This document shows, piece after piece, positions 10,901-24,600 of a DNA stretch of 64,000 nt; the first letter of the stretch is position 1, and every line of letters begins with the position of its first letter. The DNA lies in contig OY720102.1 in NCBI GenBank assembly GCA_963082875.1, forward strand, positions 7,502,001 to 7,566,000, in the 5' to 3' direction. The notes under the pieces were generated by a model, which was given only the letters and a program-made list of their open reading frames with translations, was not told the origin of the DNA and made no database searches. The stretch is from Corella eumyota (lineage: Eukaryota; Chordata; Ascidiacea; Phlebobranchia; Corellidae). Both the position numbers and the translations under genes were made by a program.

Positions 10901-12697
10901 GCTTATAATTAGTAAACAAATATAATTTATAATATCCACAACTGCCAAGGCAACTTGGGACTGGGTCCGGGAAACTTGTGTTACTTTATGTTTGGGTCGT
11001 GAAGTCGACCTTCCTACAGCAAGGAAAAATATATCAAGAAAATCCAATGTTTTAATTTTTTTGCAATCCTAAATTACAACATTTGATTTTTTACAAATAT
11101 TTTTTAAACTAATTTAAGATTTTTTATTGTATACAGAATACCTGAATCCTGTGTTAAAAGATGGGGAGCTCAGCTGATTATAGCAATAGGAACACTACAC
11201 AGTGTTGGGATATTATGTCGAAATTTGTCTCCTGATAACATTCTTCTGGATGCTAATGGTTTGTTATTAATACTAGCCTAATATATTAAAACAATTAAAG
11301 TTTTACCGGCAGCATGGTTTAGTGATTACAACACTTGGCTTAACAACATAAGGTCATTGGTTCAATTCCCACTATTTCATTTTCTGCCGAGCCTAAAACC
11401 ATTAGCAGACTAATGGTTAAATATTTTGCAAAATGTTTTAATAAACATTATAACTGCCTAAAGCAACACCAGATGAGTACCTGGGTTCGATCCCGTTTGC
11501 TCTCATGTTGTAGCGCACTATGAGCTCCTGTTAAGCCAACATTTGATCAGCAGATTAATTAATGGGCAATTATAATTTCTAATATCATAAACTTCCAAGA
11601 CTGGGTCGGGGTAACTGATGTTACTCTATGTTCAGGTCATGAAGTCGATCTTCTAACATCGAAAGTATAAGAAATATAAGAAAAAATATATATATACACA
11701 AAAAAAATGTCATTTATGTTGTATTTAAATAAATTAAGATATGTTAATTTTCTTTAGGCAATATTCGGCTTACCTATTTTGGCAAATGGAAGCAAGTCGA
11801 GTTATCCTCGAGTTGTGTTCCACGATCCAACAACCTTTATTCTGCACCTGAAACTACAAGCGTGACCTTGAAGAAGACCGAGGCCTGTGATTGGTGGAGC
11901 TTAGGGGCGTTGCTCTATGAATTATTGGTTGGAAAAGTAAGTGTAAAAGTGACAGTTTGTTTTTCTTTTCTTGCAGTTTTTTTAAATCAATTTTTTAATG
12001 TTATGGCATATTTTTTATGTTGACTGGTTTGCAACTAAAAAGTTTTAAAGTACTAAAATTCTGACTTTTTGCAGTAACAAAATTGTTTGTATCTTGTTTT
12101 AAGTTTTGGGTTTTTGGGTTTGAGTAATCTAGTTTTTGGGTTTGAGGTTTTTGGGTTTGAGTAATCTAGTTAAAAAGCCCGCTTCACAGTCATTATTTTA
12201 TTGTCGCAATGTCGCAACTTTTATCTAATAAAACCCACGATAATTTACCCAAAAAATCCTGTTTTTTTTAATTTTGTAGGCCTATATATTGGACATTCAT
12301 TTATATATATATATATATATATATATATGTTATACACTAAGCTCCATTCATTATATATAGATTTTACCATAAATGCCCGAATGTTAATAGTTAAGACTTA
12401 GAATCTTTCCTGTTCATTTGTGAATTGCATATTGCCTTACTTTCTTATTTTATTCACATTTTTTCATTTTTTTAGCCACTGCATGTACAGCACCCTTCTG
12501 GTATCGGCACCCACTCTGTTTTACACTTACCCGATTTCGTTTCGCAAGAAGCCAAGTCACTATTAAGAGACTTGCTCCAATTTTATCCCAACCAAAGATT
12601 GGGTAACGGGGTAAGGGGTCTTGACGACCTGATGGGTCACCCCTTTTTTACAGACGTTAATTGGGATAAACTTATAGATAATTACAGCGAAACTTAG
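1908..12697 (+). CDS. RPS6KC1: RPS6KC1-like PX-MIT-(pseudo)kinase
   Basis: Orthologue of ribosomal protein S6 kinase C1 (RPK118), an endosomal PX-MIT protein with a divergent AGC-type kinase fold. Exons: 1908-1946, 2295-2412, 2888-3003, 3415-3502, 4191-4271, 5294-5868, 6540-6811, 7499-7626, 8040-8161, 8450-8686, 9081-9216, 9702-10785, 11137-11258, 11758-11936, 12476-12697 (TAG). They give 1172 codons in one frame; the first coding exon is missing. The PX domain shows [12 protein letters not shown] and [19 protein letters not shown]. The MIT domain is in exons 8-9 ([20 protein letters not shown]). The kinase starts at [16 protein letters not shown], keeps the beta3 lysine in FVIKILRK, and is split by an acidic insert of about 350 residues (exon 12), as in the human protein. 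The C-lobe has [18 protein letters not shown]. The HRD position reads CRN and the DFG position reads TYFG, so catalysis is doubtful. The 39-bp first exon listed is the least certain. Confidence 0.9.
2155..2245. repeat. Dispersed repeat, aaactgccatttg type
   Basis: The stretch reading aataaataaaactgccatttg, followed by a ggtg-caggt-aattatcgca pattern, recurs at about 63737-63830. A weaker echo (gccgtttgtggtg) lies near 17502. Two similar copies 60 kb apart suggest a dispersed element of unknown type. Confidence 0.5.
2611..2852 (-). repeat. tRNA-derived SINE copy (family 1)
   Basis: Diverged reverse-oriented copy in the intron before the exon at 2888. The tRNA-like head lies at the right end (ctacaccatgctgc on the + strand, B-box complement gatcgaaccc). 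It stops 35 bp before the exon. Confidence 0.75.
3228..3350 (+). repeat. Degraded SINE fragment (family 1)
   Basis: A decayed forward fragment: tcctgggtttaatttt-cactgct is the B-box area, then catgctatagcagctttaactaaggcactat. Head and tail are lost. Confidence 0.5.
3854..4141 (+). repeat. tRNA-derived SINE, near-full-length copy (family 1)
   Basis: One of the best copies and a useful reference. It starts ggcagcgtggtgtagtgg (pol III A-box-like), has a B-box-like gggttcaatccccac about 55 bp later, a body with ctgctgagc-agcacttaatcagcag and gagactgggtcggagtaactg, and ends in gataaagatatatacaaaaaa. It lies 50 bp upstream of the RPS6KC1 exon at 4191. Confidence 0.9.
6000..6226. mobile_element. 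TIR element with internal ~30-bp units, interrupted by a SINE
   Basis: It begins with the inverted terminus ggatcacttgtattt and continues with diverged units of the form cgtactttatgttcctagttaattctctt. The right terminus is cut after ggttcgtgaagtac by the SINE starting at about 6228. See the copies at 22278, 27797, 34633, 47865 and 58850. Confidence 0.6.
6228..6512 (+). repeat. tRNA-derived SINE copy (family 1)
   Basis: Forward copy with head accagcgtgatgtagtagtc, B-box gggttcaatcccc and tail aaggataaatataaataaaa. It sits inside the right terminus of the TIR element at 6000 and ends 27 bp before the exon at 6540. Confidence 0.8.
6841..7014 (-). repeat. tRNA-derived SINE, internally deleted copy (family 1)
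   Basis: Reverse copy starting attctcgatgtgggaaaggtc just after the exon ending at 6811. The central body between the gcctatggcag and cagcatgaaagcagt segments is missing. Confidence 0.7.
7717..8003 (+). repeat. tRNA-derived SINE copy (family 1)
   Basis: Forward copy, ccggcagcgtagtgtagtag to agaataaatttataaag. It lies between the two MIT-coding exons of RPS6KC1. Confidence 0.8.
8752..8971 (+). repeat. SINE, 5'-truncated copy (family 1)
   Basis: Forward copy lacking the tRNA-like head. It starts at the atgctgtagtgcctttaagt segment and ends aaggataaaaaatacaaaa. Confidence 0.75.
9238..9640 (-). repeat. SINE (-) split by insertion of a second SINE (+)
   Basis: A reverse SINE starts at 9241 (cttgatgtgggaa) and breaks off after aacctaaacatagaaaaac. 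Its body resumes at about 9482 with gacctgacccagtctcggg. Between these, 9285-9477 is a forward, headless SINE with its own tail (ggataaattatatatacaaa). The outer copy is therefore the older one. Confidence 0.7.
10790..11033 (+). repeat. SINE, 5'-truncated copy (family 1)
   Basis: Forward copy beginning 5 bp after the exon that ends at 10785, at ctacatgagttcctgggttc (B-box area), and ending aaggaaaaatatatcaag. The A-box region is missing. Confidence 0.75.
11303..11707 (+). repeat. Two adjacent SINE pieces (family 1)
   Basis: A head fragment (ttaccggcagcatggtttagtg, to about 11400) is followed, after unrelated sequence, by a second headless forward copy from about 11466 (gagtacctgggttcgatccc) to the A-rich tail near 11707. 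Confidence 0.7.
12299..12331. repeat. (TA)n microsatellite
   Basis: About 14 uninterrupted TA dinucleotides in the last intron of RPS6KC1. Confidence 0.9.
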
Positions 12698-13831
12698 CTA
12701 AAAATATTTTGCTTTAAAAATTTTGGGGTTTTTGTATTGCATTCATATCACTGCTATATTCCTAAGTTGTGCATTATTTTTAATGGGGTTAGAGTCTTAA
12801 TAAGAAGATTTTATTGCTTGAATTTTATATAGGGTTTGATATTTTCAATTTTTGTGGTTAGAATTATGTTTAAAATAATTCATTGGTGGTATAGTAGCAG
12901 AGTGTGCATTTTTTTCTGAAGTGAAAGCAATTGTTAGACGAATTTTTCCATTTTTTTCCTTTTTTGAAGTACAAATTTAACTTATACTGCCCTTTCAAAA
13001 TACATGTTTTTGCATTTATTTATTTTTTAATTTATTAATTCTTGAATTGATTTAAAATAAATAGTGTATAAGTTTAATATACTAGGGGTTTTTAACTATG
13101 TTTTGTTAAAAACATTATTATTTTTTAGTTTTGCACTAGACAAATGTTTAAGTTCTTTTTGTTTGCGAGTTGCCATTCTTATGGTTTTTAAAAAATCATA
13201 AATTAAATGGTTTGATATAATACAATTTTTTCGTTGCAGAAAGTTAGCTATTTTTACCTGAATTAAAAATCACATTTATTGTCAAAAATTACCATATTTA
13301 TTTATTTCCAAGCGATTTATTTTAAAGTCATGATTCCAATGTTTCCAAAAATCATTCTTTTCACATCAGACAAAAACATTTATTTTCTACAAGGATATGT
13401 TACAATGTGATATATCTATTACGCCCAGACTCAACTGTATAAAGTGATTGGATTAATTTGGCAGACATTAATCAGTGATTCCTATTGTATATGCTGTAAC
13501 ACTCACAAGATATGTTCAAAATGGAACTTGAAAATTTGAACTGTGTTAAATATATGACGAAAAAAACAATTGCTGTAACATATGCCAAAGCTAAACAGTG
13601 GTGAATTTTTCGAATGACGATTATGTATAAATTATGCCGGAGAAGGCGAAAAATTACGCAGAACGAACACGAGAGCCTCAGTTTAAAGACTATCACACAT
13701 ACAAAAAATATAATCAAAAAAATGGTAAGTACGTTTTAAACAACTTTACCAGTACTACTTTAAAAAGTGTTAGATAGTCAAAAAACTGAAGCTATTCGTG
13801 TACATTCCTACAGTTGAGACCGGTTTGCAAG
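12698..13831. other. Convergent 3' UTR region, RPS6KC1 and MDH1
   Basis: This holds the 3' ends of both convergent genes. AATAAA-like signals occur on the + strand near 13057. TTTATT complements near 13293-13300 could serve MDH1 on the other strand, so the two 3' UTRs may overlap. No coding segment was recognised. Confidence 0.5.
13808..13831 (-). other. MDH1: Candidate stop-codon readthrough extension of MDH1 ending in SQL
   Basis: Behind the MDH1 stop UGA the same frame continues for seven codons (Leu-Ala-Asn-Arg-Ser-Gln-Leu) and ends at UAG (13808-13810). The stop context is UGA CUU, close to the UGA CUA context of leaky mammalian stops. The last three residues, SQL with Arg just before, resemble a type 1 peroxisomal targeting signal; human BAAT ends in SQL. 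Mammalian MDH1 is known to produce a peroxisomal form by readthrough. Function here is inferred. Confidence 0.5.
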
Positions 13832-16422
<2,591 letters not shown>

Positions 16423-19400
16423 TATGATTTTTTAAATTTTTGTCTGTTTTTAATTAAAAATTTAACAATAACCTAGTATGCTAGTGTGGTTCTAATTAGA
16501 AATTCTGGAATTCCAACAAAATAAGTTAAAACTTTAATCTAACAACACACATTTACTTTAAATGTCGTTTACAGGTTTAACTAGTCTAGTATCTGTCCTA
16601 GTGACTCTGAATAAATTTCGGCAATACCGAAATAGTAAAAGTCACAATTACTCGAATAACGCCTTCATTTTTGTCGAATAAAATTATAGCAAAGAGCACA
16701 CGCCCCATAAACACGTACTTTGTTATGACACGTTCTTCGAAAAATACCGGTTTATTCACCAAGGCACTACACACATTATTTTACCCTTTCTTTACGCAAT
16801 TTAACCTACAGTTTAAGCAAGCTTGCTTTATGCTGTCTATTAGCATGTGGAAAATGCCACCGTAGTGCAATGTATTATCAGGCTTAAACTTACCGGCTTT
16901 TTACCCTTGTAGAATATTGCGTTGTAAAAAACTGTGACCGCTATATGCTGTAAAATGTTACAGTCAATGGATGACATTTTTCCATAAACGACATTTTTCT
17001 TTATTTAATATGATTTGGTACAGTACAAAACCTTTGCAATGCCCATTAACTTGCAATTCGTCACTGTTTTGTTGATCCATCTAACTAGTATGAAATAACT
17101 CGAAAAATAACGCGAATCTAATTTTAACAGCACTGTATCAGGCGTTAAGCGCGTGTTATAAGCATGTTGTGTACTTTTACGTAACTAACACTCAAGGTGA
17201 AACTGAACCAAGAAAAGCTTTTGTATTTTATTGAGGTTCTGATAACAGTTTCTTAATACGAATATTAACGCATATTTTTTTACTATGGGATTAATTGAAC
17301 AAAAGAAAAGGCAGACTTGCAATTCTGCAGATAGCCGAAGTAGAGCTTCCACAAAACAGCAAATCTTCTGCCTGCAAAAATCTCTACAAGGAAGATCCTT
17401 GAAGATGCCAGCGTTAACTGGAATCGTTATTTTCCTTACTCATTAGTTTACGGCACGATTAGCACTTTTTCTCCTATGAAACACAAATGAAAAAATAAAC
17501 ATGCCGTTTGTGGTGCCCTTATGATTTTCTAAAAGGCATTAAGCAAAAACATAACCATTAAATTAAAAAAAAATTGCTACATTTCGAATTCCATGTCAAT
17601 TGGTGAAGTTTTTTTGACATATTTACTTAATTTTTTTTGGTAGAAAAATCCTTTTCCGGTAGTGGTCGTTTTAACACCATTTTTTAATTTTTTATATATT
17701 GTTGGACTGCATTTTGTCAGGGTTTTATTTAAATAAATGCTTATTTTGTCAAGACAATAACAGTGGCTTTCCAAATACATAGTTTTTAACGTACAATATT
17801 AATTGCGTCATTTTTATAAAAAAAAATTAAAGTTTATCTTAATCAGCCACTCGCTACTCTACAAATTATTTAAATATATTAAACTAACAGAGAGAAAATA
17901 TGTTACGTTATGAAAATTTAATGCGTTTTATTTATTTATTATGCTAAACAAATTTTTGTTTATAAATAGATCTGTGTGCATTTCTTATAACATGTTGTAA
18001 GTGTGTCCAAGACCGATTATATACAATCCCTCAGGACTTTTTATTCAATTGCAACGTCTAGGCATGTTTACGTATAACATATATTTAGGAATGCTATTTT
18101 AAATTAAAAGAGATTCCTATTGTTTTTGCCTTTTTTCTTTTTTTTACGTTTAATATTTAATTCAGAGGTAATTTATTTAATCATGTAAATTGTTTTGCGA
18201 AAAAGGGTATTAAAATTTAACAGCAATTGCTCAATTTATCGTTATTGCAAACCATAATACAACAGAGGCAGCAATTGTTTGCATTTTGTTTATGGCTTAG
18301 CTTAAAACACGGCGTTACCGAATCGAATTCTTTTTAGATTTTCTGTTTACACGAAGGCGAGGTAATTCCAGCTTATAAGCAGTTCGGTTAAATTGGAACG
18401 TTTGTGTTATACCTGGGTACCTGGAAGTTCTGCGATTGAAACATTGTAAATGGTTTTAGCATACGATCAGGCCTAAACCTATCTTAATCCGACATACTCG
18501 TGACTGATTAGGCGAACGTATTAAGCCTAAGCGCAGGTCCGCCGCCAGAGAGTTTTCGGATCCTTTTGCTGTTGCTGGCGGTTCGCAATGAATTTCATGC
18601 TAAGCTGAACGGGCTTATAGTTACACTACATATATGCTGGCGTTTGTAGATTATTATCTTTACTTAATAGCTAGCTGTGTGTTTTGGCAGGATTTAACTA
18701 CAGCGCTTTGGTCAGTGCCGTTTCAATAAACGCCGGTTGTAGCGTGATGATCATTTCAGTTTGAGAAAGTGCCAGTCAGGTTACAGGACAGCACAAAACA
18801 TGTTTTAGAGCCAAATTCCAAACGAGAAAGGAAATCTGGTAACGATAATTATGCTTGATGATCACGTTCAGCTGATTACAATTTTATTTATTGAGCTAAT
18901 GGATTAACGAGAGTCAGATAAAAGGATATATATGTATGTTAACAACGTAAATATTTTGAGAAAGTTTCGATTGACCGATAAACTTTTATCCGGTTATCTT
19001 CGTTTCAAATTCAAAAATAGAATTTTTATATGTTCGATTATATACCGCAAACGATCAAATAGAAATTAGCATCTTGGTTATTTTAACGCTCATTAATTTG
19101 TAAGTGTTTAGCATTTAGCTAAAAATGTTAAAAATTTTCAATAAAAATTGGAAGCAGGTTTTAACACGGTTTTTAAAAGTATTGTGTATAAAGTACGCTT
19201 AAAAATACTTGAAGCGACAATATGCTGCGCGCTTTTGTTTTTAAGTGCAATTTATTTTGCTAGTATTACAGGCTTTGAAAAAATAAAAAAAAAGAGTTTT
19301 TTACTGTAGCAATAAATTGTTAACAATTTGTTGGCATTTGCCTTTTAGATTTATGGATTTATTATTCCCGTGTCTGCATGTCTTATGAGATCACTAAATT

Positions 19401-21514
19401 TACGTTTTTATATGCCCCATTACAATTGCTTGACCCGTTTTAGTTATAAACATTTAAATACCCTAAAATATAAGTTGATCTCTAGCACGTTTTTTAACCA
19501 GTAATAGCTGTATTATGTAGGGTGGTGTAAAAATTTGTATAGCTAACTGCAATATGTAAATTTGGTTTGAAAGTTGTTATAGTTTAGGTGTTTAATTATG
19601 TACTCACATGATCGGTTTTAATTTTACTGGTTCTAATTAATTTAAAACCGAACCTCCAGGGCATATTATATATTGTTTCATTGATGTAATTATGCCTAAA
19701 TTTACTGTGTATTAGGCTTTATGTTTTGACCAAAAATATTTACAGGACTTTAGCTTTGAGTTAATTTTGATGTAATACTAATACAAGTTTTGACATTATT
19801 AAAATGTTACTAATTTAACTTGGAAAATTGTATATGCATTTAATTCTTTACAAAAGTTATAACGATTTGACATATTTGGCAGGGCGTCATATTTGATTTA
19901 ATGACAATTGTAACGAATATTAATTTAAATTAATAAAACGGAAATAATTAATTTAAATATGCATTATTTTAACATTTAAGAAAATTAACTAATGTCATAT
20001 TACGTACATCGGTGCATTTATTGCTTTTAATAATTTTATTATTAGAATAAAGGTCGAAGGTCGAATTTTGGGTATTACCAAAACGTTTTTAGACTAACTT
20101 CTATTTTTACTTTTTACAAGTCAATTTTTAGACTTATGTTGTTAAAATATGTTCACTTTAAAAACTGAAATTGCTATTCCGCTACAAAAATTGCCGTTAT
20201 TTTTCAAAGAATTAAATATTAATAGATTTGTTATTAATAATATTTAATAAAACTTCATAAGCAACGTAAATAGATCTCAAAAACGGATTTTTTTTTTAAT
20301 TTGGTTCTATAAAATTAAATAAATAGGAGGTGTACTAAAGACGTTTTGTAGGAAAATTGAAGGCCAAATTTCGATTGCCTTTAAATTTGCCGTTGACGTC
20401 ATTCGATGCCAGTTAATTAGCTACTCTCAGTTCGAGTACCTCAGTAGTACAATTAGCCGCTTGCATTTCAGACATTCTAGCACACAAAAAAGTCCCAATC
20501 CAATACTTAAGCCTTCTTATCCGCTTATCCAAAAACAAAAGGCAGGTTCGCGAATATAAACACTTTTGAAGATGTTTACTTTTAATTAGTGACATAATTC
20601 AGCCCGTACAATCGATTTTGCATAGCCATGCTTCTAACTCTCGTAGATAAGGATCCGCAGTGTCTAAGATTTTAAACGATATTTACCACCGCCACGATGG
20701 TGGGCTGTTTATGTTAATAAAATACGCGCAGATTTGTGTTTATTTTCTCCTGAAGTTTTCAGTACGTTTTCTTGGTACAAAGCATGGCAGAAAGATAACG
20801 TTGTTAAAGAATGTGGGTATTTTTGTGCAAGTTTTTTAATTACAATCTAGATAAGTTCGTTTTTATTTTTCGACAGCGCTATTTTAATATTTAGCTGTAA
20901 TCATACGTAGCATTGTCTTGATGTTATTGTAAATAAATTAACCCATACTTCCACACGGATGCCTTTGTTCATATAATTGTCCTTTTGTGCGAAAAATATA
21001 CGATTCTTGGTATCCAAAGATCTCGCTTTTTTGCTTTGTGGGCTTTCCGAATTAGACGCTAATTATTGTTTTAGGCATTCGAGGAACGGAGAATATTTAT
21101 TTTCTAAGCAGAGTCGACTGAAGGTCATATGGCCATCTACGAACCTATTTAACTTTGCGGAAAAATATCGTGCTATTTTAACATGTTAAGGTACAGGTTT
21201 AGGATATGCTTCTGACCTCATATGATTGTGTATTAGGAATTGCTTGCTAATTGGTGGTGTGTAATAAAGGTCGGAAAAACACAAGGTCCTCAGTCATTAA
21301 TAATTTCAATGCAGGTATTTATGTAAAAAAAAGTATTCTTGATGTTCTGTTAAAGTATTTTGAGTGTTTTAAACATATTTTTTTAACTTCATTTTTGGTA
21401 ATAAAAAGACGCGCATGTTCTTTAATACAAAAAAGCACCTATTAATGACTTTATATTACGTTTTTACATCTTGGCCTAAAATTTTTTTTTACAAGTTTCC
21501 AGTGTCTGTCTTGA
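16423..21514. other. Intergenic region between divergent MDH1 and KREMEN
   Basis: Five kilobases without a recognisable exon and, unusually for this window, without a clear SINE. It must hold the MDH1 promoter and probably KREMEN regulatory sequence. Somewhat less AT-rich stretches at 18300-18800 and 20380-20800 stand out. The first contains a short imperfect inverted repeat (gccgccag at 18541, ctggcggt at 18575). The second borders three GATA motifs. Confidence 0.5.
20645..20854. promoter_or_regulatory. Cluster of three AGATAA (GATA-type) motifs
   Basis: AGATAA occurs at 20645-20650, 20793-20798 and 20849-20854, all in the same orientation within 210 bp and about 0.8-1.0 kb upstream of the KREMEN start. 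GATA factors bind such sites. Chance occurrence in AT-rich DNA is quite possible. Confidence 0.25.
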
Positions 21515-21690
21515 TCACGTGACTCTGCGCATATAAGTAAGAGAGGAACCTGCAGTTCATGCCATTAGCGGCTGTAGCCTGCGACGAGGCATTGACTGAG
21601 AATAAAAATTAACCCAAAATAGACGGTGTCGATTTTAAACACATTTTTATTTTTTAGATTCATTTATGTTGATTTTAAATTAAAAAAAAA
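21515..21690 (+). promoter_or_regulatory. Candidate KREMEN core promoter and 5' UTR
   Basis: An E-box CACGTG at 21517-21522 is followed by a TATA-like atataagt at 21531-21538 and a less AT-rich leader from about 21555. An A-rich context (ten A) precedes the ATG at 21691. The spacing fits a TATA promoter with a short unspliced leader, but a trans-spliced leader, common in ascidians, cannot be excluded. Confidence 0.4.
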
Positions 21691-24600
21691 ATGAAAAAGT
21701 TTTTATGTACGATATTGTTTTTATTTTATTTAATTTTGGGGATTGCGGTAGGCCAAACAACTGGATCGGGTAAGTTGAATTTTTTAAACACTTATCGAAA
21801 TAATTTTATAATATTTATTTAATGTTAATTTGACTTAAAAATTATTTAAAAAAAAAATTGTAAATAATTGTTAATAAAAAAGACTTGGTTAAAATTACGT
21901 ATTACATTAACCTACTTTTTTTTGTTTAAATTATTTTTTTTTAAATAATTGTTTTTAAAAAATAATATTTGTGTTATGGCCTCAGTGTTTTATTTAAAGC
22001 AGCTTATTTTTTTTTAAGTTTTCCATCTGTAGTAAAATAAATTACGTAAACTTATATAGTAGAATATTTTGCAAAATTAAAATTTTAGAGATAAACAGAT
22101 ACTGAGTACAAAGGGTAAACGAATTCGTAGAAACAGAACTAAAGTACGCGAATAATTTTTTCGCGGTAAAATCGAAGAGATGGCGTTAGATTACGTCTCT
22201 CTGATTTGAAGCATCGAATTTGGGGTCTGGTACAATGGAATACAAAAAAATAATAAATTGACAGCTCATAATTTTTAGGATCACTTGTACATCACGGCTC
22301 TCAGAAAAAAACTCTTGTACTTTACGGTCCTCGCTAATCATCTAACGGGTACTTCCTAAGATTTCCCGAGGTCCCAAGTTTTTCCGAGAACCGTAATGTA
22401 CAAGTGATTCATTTTTAACCAATAATTTAACAGAACTCAGTTATTTGTTTTTTTTTAAATGTCGGGTTTTAGCTTTTTTATTATTTTGACTGTTTTTGTT
22501 TTTTACACCTGTTTTTTTCTTGATACAACTCGGCTTTTAAATACTTACTTTTAGCGTTTGATCAAAACTAAAATTATTTTCTTTCTCATTACAGCCTTAC
22601 TACCTTAATTATTTTGAGGTATATGTGTGGTAATTTTGGGATTAAGTAATTACCGGTTATTAGTTTTTACCTACCGCACATGCTTAAATACCGCATGCTG
22701 TAAACGTAATTAGTAGCCTAGATAGGAAATTCCAAATTAATAAAAAAAAATTGTATCTCGTGTTATTGTATAGGCTATAAATTTAAAATAAAAAACATCA
22801 ACAATATAGATTAAACTAACAAAACATTTATCTAAACATTAATATAACATGCTAATAGTGTATTATGAAAAATGACGATAGATTATAATTTTAAAAAACC
22901 TTTTTTTGTTTATTTTTTTATAGAAACAGAATGTTACACAGCAAACGGCGCCGATTATGAAGGAACACAGGGTCAAATCGAGGCCCCAACGAGTACTCCT
23001 AAATCTTACACTCCCTGCGTAAAGTGGTCAGAGACTGGAATTTCAGAATTTGAAAATCTGACTGAGAATTATTGCAGGTAACCTTGAATAGTTTTTTGTC
23101 TTAAAATATTGGGTTTGCTCTGCTTTGATCAAGTCAACATTTGCCTTGATCTGTTTAACAATTATTTTGATCAAATGAACACTGCTCTGTTCTTTCCAGC
23201 ATTTATTTTAAATACTTCAGCATTTGTTTTAATCAATTAATAATTGCCCTGATCTCTTCATCATTTGTTTTGATCAATTTATCATTGGTTTAATGTTTTA
23301 AGCACCGTTTTAATCAATTTAACGCTTGCCCTGGTCTTGTCAGCATTTGTTGTAATCTGTTTAACACTTGCTCTGATCTCTTCAGCACTTGTTTTGATTA
23401 ATTCAACATTTGCTCTGATTTGATCAGCATTTGTTTTAATTAATCAACATTTGCCTTGGTCTTTTCTGCATTTGTTGTGCTTAACTCAAGACTTGCTCTA
23501 ACCTTTTTAGTATTTGTCTTCATTTCTTAAATAATTGTTTTGATCAGTTCAAATTTGCTCTGATCTCTTAGTCATTTGTTTTGATCAATTCAAGACTTGC
23601 CTTACGGTCTGTTTGGCATTTTTTTTAATCAAACTAACACTTGCTCTAATCTCTTTAGCATATGTTTTGATTCCTTAGCATTTGTTTAAATCTATTTATG
23701 CAAATTTATCTGATTTTATTTGAGCTATTTAGAATTTTGTTTAATTAACCATATTATACCAAGGATATTTAAATAATTTGCAACAAAAAACATTTTTGAT
23801 AAAGTTTTTATTTTTAAATTCTATATAAAAGTTATGAGCTAAGATTTTGGTATAAATTCATGGTCAATTTTTCCACGTGTTTACTTTTAAGGAACCCCAA
23901 CAACAATGTGTTTCCTTGGTGTTTTGTTCGACAAGACGGTCAACTAACACGATCGTTATGCCATATTCCAAGTTGCAAAAGTAAGTACAGAATAATATTT
24001 AGTTAATCAACAAACTTAAATAACAGTGAATCACATTGTCGACGTAACCTTTTGGCTTATAAGAATAACAACTACAGTATATACGTAAATAACAATATTT
24101 CGAAAGCAGTTTAATTCAGTTGTTTATTTAAAATTCTTATATTTATTTATCCTTAAACTCTAAGTTCGATTAACCTTATTTCTATTTACATATATTATTA
24201 AGAATCAATGCATGGGCAGTTTATTTCGGTTGTTTGTTTAAAGTATTACCTTTATGCTATAAGTTCAATTTAACCTCTTTAATATTTTGTATATAACATT
24301 AAGCACCAATGCATAAGCCGTTTAACTTAAATGTTTGTATTTATTTTTTCTTCAGGCTAAATAAATTTGAATCTTTTACATATGTATTGTTTTTAGCTCC
24401 TGCATACGTCGGCTGCTATAAAACTATGATATCAAGCAGTAGTTTGACCCAAGGCCCTAGTCAATACGTTCCTATACTACAAAGCAACGACACTTCACTA
24501 GAAGACCCTAAAATGAAGATATCACGCTGCCTTAATTACTGTCGCGTTCGAAAACATGATTATGCTGGGCTAACACGTGGTCATTCTTGTTTCTGTGGTG

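Noticed and set aside
17395-17425. Short minus-strand match to the MDH1 segment coding NAGIFK
   Set aside because: About 24 bases resemble MDH1 exon 4, but the sequence on both sides does not continue the match. Too short to call a pseudogene.
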